Positions 46,706 to 55,279 of a stretch of DNA of 64,000 bases are shown here, in pieces. The position numbers and the translations under genes are program-made. Below the pieces are notes generated by a model. The model did no database searches and was not told the origin of the DNA. It was given only the letters and a program-made list of their open reading frames with translations. Position 1 is the first letter of the stretch, and each line of letters begins with the position of its first letter. Origin of the DNA: Mucilaginibacter aquatilis (GTDB taxonomy: Bacteria > Bacteroidota > Bacteroidia > Sphingobacteriales > Sphingobacteriaceae); NCBI RefSeq assembly GCF_009755275.1, contig NZ_WQLA01000003.1:310001-374000 (forward strand), given 5' to 3'.

Positions 46706-46749
46706 TGTAATCATATTACACCTATGTGTTAGGTTAAGATTTAACACAT
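46706..46749. promoter_or_regulatory. Two inverted repeats upstream of the Fur-family gene
   Basis: TGTAATCATATTACA at 46706-46720 is a perfect 6-3-6 palindrome with a near 7-1-7 layout like Fur-type boxes. ATGTGTTA at 46724-46731 pairs with TAACACAT at 46742-46749. Either may bind the Fur-family protein; this is inferred. Confidence 0.4.
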
Positions 46750-46805
46750 TATCCTTTTTAGGCAAAGCAAATTGAACAGATGTATCCCGCGTACAAAGCC
46801 CTTTG

Positions 46806-47441
46806 TTAAAGAATACTTGCAGGTGCACGCTCTGGTTTTGCATAAGCAAGCTTGTCTAACTGCACCGTTTTAAAGTAGGCGTCAAGGCCCGAACCTGCTG
46901 CGCTGCCGGCAATTATATGGTCAACGTCACCATTGGTTTGTATAACTTCATCATTGGCAATTAGAAGTTCAACTTTTCCTATAACTATAGTAGTACCATT
47001 TAGCTTAACATCAATCATTTCCTGTAATCTCAAACCAATTTTAAGTGATGATTGCCTTACAAAGGGCGATTTAAAGCCTTCATGATAGTACTCGTCAAAG
47101 CCGCACTCATCAAACTCTGATACACCGGACTCATAGCTTGCGCTGGTTTGATGCGCCTCCTTGTAAAAATCGCACATAACGTTGTTAAGCGTATACTCAC
47201 CAGTTATTTTGATGTTCTTTAAAGTATCATTGTGCGGCCGTTCCGGACGGATGACCATACCTAGAAGCGAAGGATTTGAACCCATATGAAAAACGGAACT
47301 TACAATGCAAAGATTAGTACGATTGTCATTGTTTACTGTACCCAATAAATTCAGTGGTTTGTAGCCCGTAATACTATTCATCAATGCTGTGCGGTATGCT
47401 TTCTCCATACCGTCAATTTGCTGCGCGTTTATAACCGTCAT
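46806..47441 (-). CDS. Flavin reductase-like (FMN-binding split barrel) protein
   Basis: This 211-residue protein begins at ATG 47441, two nucleotides after the SDR stop codon, so the two genes are translationally close. It has the flavin reductase-like split barrel: a short N-terminal helix, KPLNLLGTVNNDNRTNLCIVSSVFHMGSNPS-type core, MVIRPERPHNDTLKNI and ITGEYTLNNV. Such proteins bind FMN and reduce flavins, or act as oxidoreductases with an unknown partner. The SDR upstream may cooperate. An upstream GTG at 47477 would overlap the SDR and is unlikely. Confidence 0.82.
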   Translation of the reverse strand: MTVINAQQIDGMEKAYRTALMNSITGYKPLNLLGTVNNDNRTNLCIVSSVFHMGSNPSLLGMVIRPERPHNDTLKNIKITGEYTLNNVMCDFYKEAHQTSASYESGVSEFDECGFDEYYHEGFKSPFVRQSSLKIGLRLQEMIDVKLNGTTIVIGKVELLIANDEVIQTNGDVDHIIAGSAAGSGLDAYFKTVQLDKLAYAKPERAPASIL

Positions 47442-47442
47442 A

Positions 47443-48159
47443 TTAAAATGTTTTAAGCGCACCCATACCACCGTCAACTGCCAAAACCTGCCCGGTCACC
47501 CAACCAGAGTTATCTGACAGCAAAAATTCAATAGCACTGCTAATGTCATTAGGTGTGCCATATCTGCCAAGTGGGTGTCTTTTAGCCGATGCTTCTTTTT
47601 TCTCGTTAGTGCTTAGTAAGCTGGCCGCCAAAGGCGTATCGGTAAGTGAAGGAGCAACAACGTTAACACGTATTTGCTGTGCAGCTACTTCGGCAGCCAG
47701 CGCTACTGCAAACCCTTCAAGTCCGGCTTTGGCTGTTGATATACTGGTATGAAAAGGCATACCGGTACTTGCCGCAACTGAGCTTACAAACACAACTGAT
47801 GCACCCGCTGCGGCTTTCAAAGCTGGCAGTGCATCGCGTGTCAAATTAATCGCACCCAAGGTATTTACACGGAAGTCGTTCAAGAAATCATCTCCACTTA
47901 AGCGGCTAAATGGTTTAAGATTGATGCTTCCGGCGCAGTATACAAATCCGTGTAATTGCTGCGGTAAAAATTCGGCAACGCCATTTACACTTTGAGTAAC
48001 ATCTGCTTCCAAAAAGTTCACGCCTTTAGACCAGCCGTCAGAGGTTTTTCTGGCAATTGCGTAAATATTAGCGCCGTGCTCACTAAGCGTGTTAATTAGT
48101 GTAGTAGCTATAGTTGATGTAGCTCCCGCAATAAGATAATTTTTACCGTTTAAGTTCAT
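47443..48159 (-). CDS. Short-chain dehydrogenase-like protein with altered cofactor and catalytic motifs
   Basis: This 238-residue protein has the SDR fold throughout: Rossmann start, YCAGS in place of NNAG, VNTLGAINLT, VFVSSVAAS, and the C-terminal GWVTGQVLAVDGG. Two defining motifs are changed. The glycine-rich loop reads AGATSTIATTL, with T16 and A18 where Gly is usual. The YxxxK motif reads ISTAK, with Ile140 replacing the catalytic Tyr, although K144 and S127 remain. This HTSIxxAK pattern is shared by a known SDR subgroup as I recall it. Its biochemical role is unclear. It is the first gene of a two-gene unit with the flavin reductase-like protein. Confidence 0.85.
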   Translation of the reverse strand: MNLNGKNYLIAGATSTIATTLINTLSEHGANIYAIARKTSDGWSKGVNFLEADVTQSVNGVAEFLPQQLHGFVYCAGSINLKPFSRLSGDDFLNDFRVNTLGAINLTRDALPALKAAAGASVVFVSSVAASTGMPFHTSISTAKAGLEGFAVALAAEVAAQQIRVNVVAPSLTDTPLAASLLSTNEKKEASAKRHPLGRYGTPNDISSAIEFLLSDNSGWVTGQVLAVDGGMGALKTF

Positions 48160-48446
48160 GCTTGTTAAGTATGTTTAAGTCAAAAAGCTTGCTTAAAACT
48201 ACCGCATTGTTATAAACGGAACGCCAAACAAACCGGTATGCTTAACAAATCATCAGCAGGTATGTTTATTTGGGCGGGTATTCGCTTAAATCATGGCGTT
48301 GTATAGGTAGTACATAAACATAAAAACCCTTGAACCATTTGGCAGTATACGATGGGTTTGGAGCATATAGTTTATTCGTGGTATATTGTTGAACGAAATG
48401 ACTGCCATATAAAACAGGCATTTATACTTTAAAACATAACGCGTTT

Positions 48447-49853
48447 ATGCTTCAAATAACTCCCGAGTGGCTTAAAGGTACTGAGGTGCTCAATCAGGTA
48501 CCCGACGATCAATTGCAATGGCTTATTGATAACAGCCGTCATTATATTTTAAACGATGGTGAATACCTTTTCGAGCGCGACAAACCCATCACCGGTACGC
48601 ATTTTATTATATACGGTAAAGTAAGGTTATACTTTACACAAGGTGGCGTTAGGCGCGAAATGGCAACCGTACGTGACAGGGCCATAACCGGCTACCTGCC
48701 ATATTCACGCGGTAAAATATCTATGGATTTTGGCGATTCGGTTGGCGAAACCCAGGTAATGACCCTACCGGTTGAGCGTGTAATGGATTTGATAAAGCAA
48801 CATTATGAACTTACCCAAGCCCTGGTTGGCGTAATGAGCAATCGCGTGCGCGAATCAACTGCCTTAATTCAACAAAATGAAAAAATGATGGCTTTAGGCA
48901 AGCTATCAGCAGGCTTAGCACACGAATTGAATAACCCGGCGGCTTCCATTGTTCGTAACGCATCATCACTAATGAAGCATTTGGAAAACCAGCCCGAAAC
49001 TTTTGCCAAGCTAATTGCTGTAGATTTGGATGAAAACAAGGTTGCCACCATTAAAAAGAAAGTTGCTTACATACTCGAAAATAAGAGTGACATCAAGCTA
49101 ACGCTTCGCGAAAGAAACAATCTGGAAGACGAAATTGCCGATTGGTTTGACGATCATGATATTGAAAACGGTTATGATATGGCTCAAACCTTTGTTGAAA
49201 AGGGTTTCAAAACTGAGCATTTAGACCCAATATATCAGTGTATGACACCCACGGCTGCATCGCCCGTGTTTGCATGGATTTATGATATTATGCTGTCAGC
49301 TAAAATGGTTGATGACATACATCACGCCTCGCAGCGAATTGCCGATCTCATTACCTCAATTAAAACCTTTACCCACATGGATAGGGGGGCCGACAGACAG
49401 TACGCCAGGGTTGACGTTGGTATACGGAACACTTTGAAGATGTTGGGCCACAAAATTAAAGCAGGCAGCGTAACAGTCACTGAAGATTATGATGATGAAC
49501 TGCCCGAAATTAAAATGCTGGTAGGGGAGCTTAACCAGGTGTGGACAAACCTCATTGATAATGCGCTTGATGCAATGGAGGTTAACGGTAAAGGTAATCT
49601 CAAAATCAAAACCCGCCGCGACCGTGAATTTGCTGAAATAGTTATCACTGATGACGGTCCGGGCATTCCAGATGATGTAAAGAACCGCATTTTTGATCCT
49701 TTTTTTACAACGAAACAAATGGGTAAAGGTACTGGGATGGGTTTAGAGGTTGTGCAACGCATCGTTAAAACGCAGCATCAGGGTTCGGTAAAAGTGAATA
49801 GCAAACCGGGTCAAACAGAGTTTATTGTTTGCATTCCAATTAACCCTGCGTAA
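48447..49853 (+). CDS. Cyclic-nucleotide-binding-domain sensor histidine kinase
   Basis: This 468-residue cytoplasmic kinase has a CAP_ED-like beta-roll at about 15-130 (YLFERDKPITGTHFIIYGKVRLY, MTLPVERVMDLI). HisKA follows with LAHELNNPAASI and H159, then a long helical insert (about 180-310) before HATPase_c (LNQVWTNLIDNALDAM, DDGPGIPDD, GKGTGMGLEVV). Such kinases sense a cyclic nucleotide or a small ligand through the N-terminal domain. The next gene, 112 bp downstream, carries a receiver domain and is the likely phosphotransfer partner. Confidence 0.9.
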   Translation: MLQITPEWLKGTEVLNQVPDDQLQWLIDNSRHYILNDGEYLFERDKPITGTHFIIYGKVRLYFTQGGVRREMATVRDRAITGYLPYSRGKISMDFGDSVGETQVMTLPVERVMDLIKQHYELTQALVGVMSNRVRESTALIQQNEKMMALGKLSAGLAHELNNPAASIVRNASSLMKHLENQPETFAKLIAVDLDENKVATIKKKVAYILENKSDIKLTLRERNNLEDEIADWFDDHDIENGYDMAQTFVEKGFKTEHLDPIYQCMTPTAASPVFAWIYDIMLSAKMVDDIHHASQRIADLITSIKTFTHMDRGADRQYARVDVGIRNTLKMLGHKIKAGSVTVTEDYDDELPEIKMLVGELNQVWTNLIDNALDAMEVNGKGNLKIKTRRDREFAEIVITDDGPGIPDDVKNRIFDPFFTTKQMGKGTGMGLEVVQRIVKTQHQGSVKVNSKPGQTEFIVCIPINPA

Positions 49854-49965
49854 TAGCCAAAGCGCACTTTAATAATCAGACTAAACCTGCTTCTATCGTA
49901 CATTGAGAGTTCTTTTAGATGTTTCACATTTAACGGAATTTGTATTTTTACCAAAAAAAAAAGTA

Positions 49966-51624
49966 ATGAGCCGCCCTATCATATTTGCTATTGATGATGA
50001 TTCGCAGGTGCTACGTGCACTCAACCGCGATCTGCGTTCACAGTATGGCAAAGAATATAAAGTAATGACAACCGAATCGGCCAATGAGGCATTAGAAACC
50101 CTTGTTGAGATGAAAAATGCCGGTGATGTTATTGCGCTTTTTATAAGCGACCAGCGTATGCCCGAAATGCCCGGTGTTGATTTTTTGCAAAAGGCTGTTA
50201 AAATTTATCCTGATGCAAAAAGAGTTTTGCTAACAGCATACTCAGATACCGATGCGGCTATAAAGGCTATAAATGATGTACAGCTTGATTATTACTTGAT
50301 GAAGCCATGGGATCCGCCTGAGGAAAAACTATACCCTGTAATTAATGACTTGCTTAATGACTGGCATACGCATTATATACCGGCGTTTAAGGGAATTAAA
50401 TTGATTGGATTCCAGTTTTCGCCCCAGTCACACGTTATAAAAGATTACCTGGGCAGCAATCTTATTCCTTACCAATGGCTTGATATAGAGCGCAACGAAG
50501 AAGCAAAGACCTTATTTAACGCAAATAACCTGTGCAATGACCAGTTGCCAACTGTTATTTATGAAGATGGTAGTTTTCAGTCAAAACCATCAATAACAGA
50601 TATAGCACAAAAGCTAGGCATTAGTGCACAGGTGAGTAATGAAATTTACGATGTTGTAATTATAGGTGCTGGTCCTGCCGGACTGGCGGCATCTGTTTAC
50701 GGAGCATCTGAAGGTTTACGTACCCTATTAATTGAACGCAAAGCACCAGGCGGACAAGCCGGTTCCAGCTCACGTATCGAAAACTACCTTGGTTTCCCAT
50801 CGGGTTTAAGCGGATCTGACTTAACGCACCGTGCCATAACACAAGCCAGGCGTTTAGGTGCGGAATTTTTATCACCTCACTCAGTACAGGATATTCAGGA
50901 GCGTGACGGTTATAAATACATTATTTTAGATAACGGTTCAGAGATCATCAGCAGATCAATTGTTATAACCACCGGTGTTGATTACCGTAAGCTGGAAGTT
51001 AAAGGCATTGATCAGTTTACGGGTGCAGGTGTTTACTATGGTGCTGCCATAACAGAAGCATCGGCCTGTAAAGATAAGCAGGTATACATCATTGGCGGGG
51101 GCAATTCCGCAGGGCAAGCCGCAATGTACTTATCTAAATTTGCGAAAAACGTTTTTATCGTAATAAGAAGGGAGGATTTAACGGCAACCATGTCGGCCTA
51201 TCTTATCGAACAAATTGCAGATACATCGAATATCAAAGTTGTGCCTTTTACAGAGGTTATTGAAGCACGTGGAGAAAATAGCTTACACGAGTTGACCCTA
51301 AGTAATGTAAATACCAAAGAAACAACTGATGTTGAGGCCAGCGCACTATACATATTTATAGGTGCCAAGCCTTACACCGAATGGGTTCAAATGGGCATTA
51401 TAAAAAGCAAAGGATTTATTGAAACCGGGCGCGACTTAACCGGGTACGATGATTTTGGGAAGCAATGGAAACTCAAGCGCGATCCGTTCTTACTGGAAAC
51501 TAGTTGTCCGGGCATATTTGCAGCCGGTGATGTACGTGCAGGCGCCATGAACAGGGTAGCGTCAGCCGTTGGTGAAGGATCGATGGCGATAAGCTTTGTT
51601 CACAAATATTTGGCCGAGGTATAG
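49966..51624 (+). CDS. Receiver / glutaredoxin-like / thioredoxin-reductase-like fusion lacking redox cysteine pairs
   Basis: This 552-residue protein starts at ATG 49966 (the frame upstream adds a poor leader). Residues 4-125 are a response-regulator receiver: acidic D10-D12, phosphoacceptor D62 in SDQRMP, LTAYSD and K113. Residues about 143-220 resemble a glutaredoxin fold, but the CPxC site reads SPQS (152-155). Residues about 228-552 form a TrxR-like FAD/NAD(P) oxidoreductase: GAGPAGL at 234-240, GGGNSAG at 377-383 and a C-terminal GIFAAGDVRAG. The CxxC of TrxR is absent; only C368 remains there. It follows a histidine kinase and may couple NAD(P)H redox state to signalling. Confidence 0.88.
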   Translation: MSRPIIFAIDDDSQVLRALNRDLRSQYGKEYKVMTTESANEALETLVEMKNAGDVIALFISDQRMPEMPGVDFLQKAVKIYPDAKRVLLTAYSDTDAAIKAINDVQLDYYLMKPWDPPEEKLYPVINDLLNDWHTHYIPAFKGIKLIGFQFSPQSHVIKDYLGSNLIPYQWLDIERNEEAKTLFNANNLCNDQLPTVIYEDGSFQSKPSITDIAQKLGISAQVSNEIYDVVIIGAGPAGLAASVYGASEGLRTLLIERKAPGGQAGSSSRIENYLGFPSGLSGSDLTHRAITQARRLGAEFLSPHSVQDIQERDGYKYIILDNGSEIISRSIVITTGVDYRKLEVKGIDQFTGAGVYYGAAITEASACKDKQVYIIGGGNSAGQAAMYLSKFAKNVFIVIRREDLTATMSAYLIEQIADTSNIKVVPFTEVIEARGENSLHELTLSNVNTKETTDVEASALYIFIGAKPYTEWVQMGIIKSKGFIETGRDLTGYDDFGKQWKLKRDPFLLETSCPGIFAAGDVRAGAMNRVASAVGEGSMAISFVHKYLAEV

Positions 51625-51641
51625 AACCAGAAACTGATAAA

Positions 51642-51683
51642 AACAAAGAGGGTGATGTTTAATTAAACATCACCCTCTTTGTT
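51642..51683. terminator. Bidirectional terminator between the receiver-TrxR fusion and PNPOx-like genes
   Basis: This is a perfect 42-bp palindrome, with arms 51642-51662 and 51663-51683 around GAGGGTGATG and its complement. Convergent genes flank it. Confidence 0.88.
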
Positions 51684-51698
51684 AAAAGCCTTAATCAA

Positions 51699-52238
51699 TT
51701 AGTCAATATCAAGCTTGCCCTCAATAGAGTCGTCCAAAGTTTTTCCTAAAACGGCTCCGGCTGCCTGCTTAATGAAAGCTATAGCATTACCGTGTTTGTT
51801 ATCCCAATAATAACCTTCGGTTGGTTCAACTTTAATAACGGTTATACGTGGGTCGTCTTCACCTTCGGTAAACCAGGTTTTTAATATCGGCTCCCATAAT
51901 TCCTTGATTTTCTCTTTGTCTTTGCTTATTTCAGCAATGCCGTAAATATTCAAAAAGTCTGAGTGAGCCGAACCCTGGAACAATAAATGCACAAACGGAT
52001 CATGGCTTAACTCTTCATTTTTATGGCTGTCATCAGCACTTAAAAACCAAAAATTACCTTCATCATCTATTTTTTGCACCGCCATTGGGCGTGTAGAAAA
52101 CGGAACTCCTGTTTTGATGTTAGAACAGAAAAAACAGCTGGCCGCCTTTTCGGCAAGTTCTTTAATTTTCTGCTTAGCCTCGTCGCCCTGTAGGTTTTTG
52201 AAATTATCTTCGGGCTGATTTTGATTTATACTATCCAT
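51699..52238 (-). CDS. Pyridoxamine 5'-phosphate oxidase-like general stress protein
   Basis: This 179-residue protein has an FMN-binding split-barrel domain of the general-stress type: IKTGVPFSTRPMAVQKIDDEGNFWFLSADDSHK-like core, VHLLFQGSAHSDFLNIYG and LWEPILKTWFTEGEDDPRITVIKVEP. The C-terminus covers the stress-protein family's GAVLGK segment. Family members bind FMN or F420-like cofactors; the substrate is unknown. It stands as a single gene between a convergent terminator and the exonuclease gene. Confidence 0.88.
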   Translation of the reverse strand: MDSINQNQPEDNFKNLQGDEAKQKIKELAEKAASCFFCSNIKTGVPFSTRPMAVQKIDDEGNFWFLSADDSHKNEELSHDPFVHLLFQGSAHSDFLNIYGIAEISKDKEKIKELWEPILKTWFTEGEDDPRITVIKVEPTEGYYWDNKHGNAIAFIKQAAGAVLGKTLDDSIEGKLDID

Positions 52239-52359
52239 GTTTTATAGGTATTTAGTGAATGCCCATAAATAACGGTTGCGCTTGTGTTTTGTTTAAAAAG
52301 TTAATAAACCAAAGTTTGAGTTAACTACGGTCACTTTAAGCTTAAAGAAGAAAGGTGTT

Positions 52360-53727
52360 TTAAGAAGCGAGTTCAACTTTTTTCCATGGATATTGCTCGG
52401 CGTGGCTAATTACCATGTTACGCATATGATCATTTGATGGGTATGGCGTAAGGTGATTTTTAAGCTGCGCCAGGTTATTTGCTTCCATGTAATGAGAAAT
52501 ATAGCCCATACCATATAAGCGACCTTCCTCAATTAAAATACAGCTATGCTCATCATCTTTGCGGCCTTCGTCACGTATAGCAAATGTTGGCAACGCTTCT
52601 TTCAGCCCCTCAATAGATTTCTGTATTTTTTGATTGTACAACTCAGTACTTTCATGGCCGGTACAGGCGCATTGAAGCGAGTTGACACTGGTACAGGCAT
52701 CAGTATTAGTTTGTATCATACAAAGCTTAGGGCAAAGCTCATAGGCCTCTATTAATTTGGCAAGTAATGCCCTGCCGGTAATCAATGAGCTGCATGTATG
52801 CACCGGCGATGAGTATTTACGTCGCTTATCAACTACCAGCCGCAGGTAACCGCGCTGGTCTTCATAAGTATATAAACCAAAATTAAAATCAAGCTGCTTT
52901 TGCGAACGGTTGAACTTAGGCCACAGCCTTTTTATTTCAACAGCCTCGGTAAGCAATGCCATAAGTTCGGTGCCGCATTCCTGAAAACTAATTTGATGTA
53001 TATGCCGCATAAACTCCTGCCTTTGTGCTCCGGAGTTGTTGCCTGCAAAGTGACTGGCTACACGTTTTTTAATGTTCACGGCTTTGCCCACATACACAAC
53101 CTTACCCTTGTTATCATGAAAGTAGTAAACGCCGGGCGTAGGAGGGAGCTGATCAATAAACCTGCGGTTTAAATTGGGGGGCAAAACCTGTTCCTTTGAG
53201 CGCTGCTTCAACGCATCGGTTATGTGATTGTGCACATCGCTGTTCAGTAGCAAAGTAAACAATTCGGCCGTTGCTTCGGCATCGCCGGCTGCACGGTGCC
53301 TTGCCGAGTTGCTTATACCAATTTGATGACACAGTTTGCCAAGGCTGTAAGAGTTCATGCCCGGTAAAATTTTGCGACTAAGCCGCACGGTGCAAAGCTT
53401 ATTACACTGCAAATCAAAACCGGCAAGGTTTAAGTGGTACTTTACAAAAGAATGGTCAAAGTTAACGTTGTGTGCTACAAAAATATTTCCTTGCAGCAAG
53501 CTAAAAACCTCATGTGCAACCTGTTTAAACGGAGGTGCAGTACTTACCATTTCATTGGTAATACCGGTAAGCGCCTGTATATAAACAGGAATATCAACAC
53601 CCGGATTAACCAGCGTTTCGTAACGCTTGACCACCTCATGACCATCATGAATGCATATGGCAATTTCGGTTATGCCATTTGCGTTGGCATGCCCTCCGGT
53701 GGTTTCAATATCTACAATGGCGTACAT
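52360..53727 (-). CDS. DnaQ-like 3'-5' exonuclease fused to a UvrC-type GIY-YIG nuclease
   Basis: This 455-residue protein starts at ATG 53727; the upstream ATG at 53748 would precede a -7-like element. The N-terminal DEDDh exonuclease (about 1-165) has VDIETTGG with D6 and E8, LTGITNEMV, VAHNVNFDHSFVKYHL and HRAAGDAEATAELF. A GIY-YIG domain (about 195-275) has PGVYYFHDNKGKVVYVGKA and IKKRVASHF. The remaining residues include a Cys-rich stretch. Such fusions resemble the DNA polymerase III epsilon and Cho/UvrC classes and act in DNA repair or processing; the exact role is not known. Confidence 0.9.
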   Translation of the reverse strand: MYAIVDIETTGGHANANGITEIAICIHDGHEVVKRYETLVNPGVDIPVYIQALTGITNEMVSTAPPFKQVAHEVFSLLQGNIFVAHNVNFDHSFVKYHLNLAGFDLQCNKLCTVRLSRKILPGMNSYSLGKLCHQIGISNSARHRAAGDAEATAELFTLLLNSDVHNHITDALKQRSKEQVLPPNLNRRFIDQLPPTPGVYYFHDNKGKVVYVGKAVNIKKRVASHFAGNNSGAQRQEFMRHIHQISFQECGTELMALLTEAVEIKRLWPKFNRSQKQLDFNFGLYTYEDQRGYLRLVVDKRRKYSSPVHTCSSLITGRALLAKLIEAYELCPKLCMIQTNTDACTSVNSLQCACTGHESTELYNQKIQKSIEGLKEALPTFAIRDEGRKDDEHSCILIEEGRLYGMGYISHYMEANNLAQLKNHLTPYPSNDHMRNMVISHAEQYPWKKVELAS

Positions 53728-53900
53728 CAGAGAAACAAAAATAAGCATTTAATTGCAATGCTAAAATTGTTAGTTTAAATTAGATGTAAAAAAAATTTCC
53801 TCTAGATAATCCTTGAATTTTTTTGAGGGTCTTTCAAAACACATAAGATTATTGAATTTGAAACACTGATTTAAGTGAATGCATTAGCAATCAAGGGTGT

Positions 53901-55223
53901 TTACATTGCAGCAACAAATTGCATGAAATATTCATTTTTAAAAACGCTAACTTTTGTTTTTGCATTAAAGAAGTCGTTTAAATTATACTTGTGCTTGGAT
54001 TTGCTTTTACCGTTTATTTTTAACGTCGGGTTTTTCAATTGTTCGTCGACTAAACTTTTTAAATCGCTATCATTAACCTCGTTTTGAACAATTTCAAGGG
54101 CCAGCCTAATTATATCATCTCCTTCATCAAGGCGTATTAGCTCTTTGATTTGATCCCAGGTAACTAAATGGCAAAAACCTACAATCAATTTTGTATTGCT
54201 AAACTTAGCTGCAAACAGTTGCATGTGCTGCAATTCTTGCTGATTAAATAAATTGGTAAACAATGATTGATATTTAGTCACCCTTTGTTGCTGTTCTTCA
54301 TCAAATACTTGTTGAGTTACGGTTGTACTTAAATCATATGTTTTGCCGGTGTCGTCAATTACACTTACTCCCTTTACAACCGTCGACGTTTCATTAGTAT
54401 TTTCAAACGATGCCGCCCGATTGAATTCATTTATGCTTTCAGGCATAAGCTTTTTCCCTGTATGCCAAAATAAAACGTTAAGGTTTTCATTCAGGCTCCT
54501 ATTAAGGCGAACCCTTAAATTATCTATATCATGCGTAATGCGAATAAGTAAATCTTCATTGTTATAGTTGTCAAAATTTATCACCGGATGTTCATCGATA
54601 CGAAGTAATGGTTCAAACGATAATACTAAAGGATATTTAAACGGTGAAAACAGCGGCTTCCAGTCGCGTTGATATTTCATCATCCATAACGGTAAAAATT
54701 TTTCGTCGGGTGAGCCGTGACTCAAGCTTTTCTGCAAAGCAAGTTTTAAGTTTTTCTTACCTAAAAAAGTTACATCGTCTTCATATTGCTTTAAACTGAT
54801 AGCATTGCTTAACTCCTCAACCGTTAAGCGGTGCTTCTCGGTAAGCCTTACATAAAACAACCATAACGCGTCGTCATCAAAGGGCAATAACTGTACAATA
54901 TGTTCCCAGGTAACATAATAATGAAGATCAAAAAGTTTTGGGTTTGCGGACATCCTTTTCGCAAATGCTGTCATCCGTAGCAAGTTCTCCTTATTGAAAT
55001 AAGGGCCATACTTTGGCTCTAACTGCTCCGCAAGATTATTTAAAACCGGATTTTCCTGTAAATTATACCCTTGCTTTGTGCAATACTCGTTGTACCAGGT
55101 ACCTATGGTTCTGAAACTGAATAGTAGTGAGCTGTTCAACATTTGAGTAATCGAATCATAATCGTTCTCGATACTCATGCTTAAGCTAATTTTAAGTTGG
55201 TTATTTACTGTGATGGGTTGCAT
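53901..55223 (-). CDS. Protein with two DUF1016-N-like domains
   Basis: I do not recognise a named gene. The 440-residue cytoplasmic protein has a DUF1016 (YhcG) N-terminal-like region at about 45-135: FNKENLLRMTAFAKRM, YYVTWEHIVQLL and RLTVEELSNAI. A second copy of the same pattern lies at about 290-375 (LFNQQELQHMQLFAAKF, HLVTWDQIKELI). The PD-(D/E)xK nuclease half that usually follows in YhcG proteins is not evident; a C-terminal Lys-rich tail is present instead. It lies 56 bp after the M23 peptidase gene and could be in its operon. Its role is unknown. Confidence 0.55.
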   Translation of the reverse strand: MQPITVNNQLKISLSMSIENDYDSITQMLNSSLLFSFRTIGTWYNEYCTKQGYNLQENPVLNNLAEQLEPKYGPYFNKENLLRMTAFAKRMSANPKLFDLHYYVTWEHIVQLLPFDDDALWLFYVRLTEKHRLTVEELSNAISLKQYEDDVTFLGKKNLKLALQKSLSHGSPDEKFLPLWMMKYQRDWKPLFSPFKYPLVLSFEPLLRIDEHPVINFDNYNNEDLLIRITHDIDNLRVRLNRSLNENLNVLFWHTGKKLMPESINEFNRAASFENTNETSTVVKGVSVIDDTGKTYDLSTTVTQQVFDEEQQQRVTKYQSLFTNLFNQQELQHMQLFAAKFSNTKLIVGFCHLVTWDQIKELIRLDEGDDIIRLALEIVQNEVNDSDLKSLVDEQLKNPTLKINGKSKSKHKYNLNDFFNAKTKVSVFKNEYFMQFVAAM

Positions 55224-55279
55224 ACATGCGGTTGAAACTAAAGTAGTAATACAATTTGAAAATCGACAAATCTTTATTG

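Noticed and set aside
53875..54087. 70-residue plus-strand frame near the DUF1016-like gene
   Set aside because: It is antisense to the 3' end of the DUF1016-like gene and lacks any recognisable feature.
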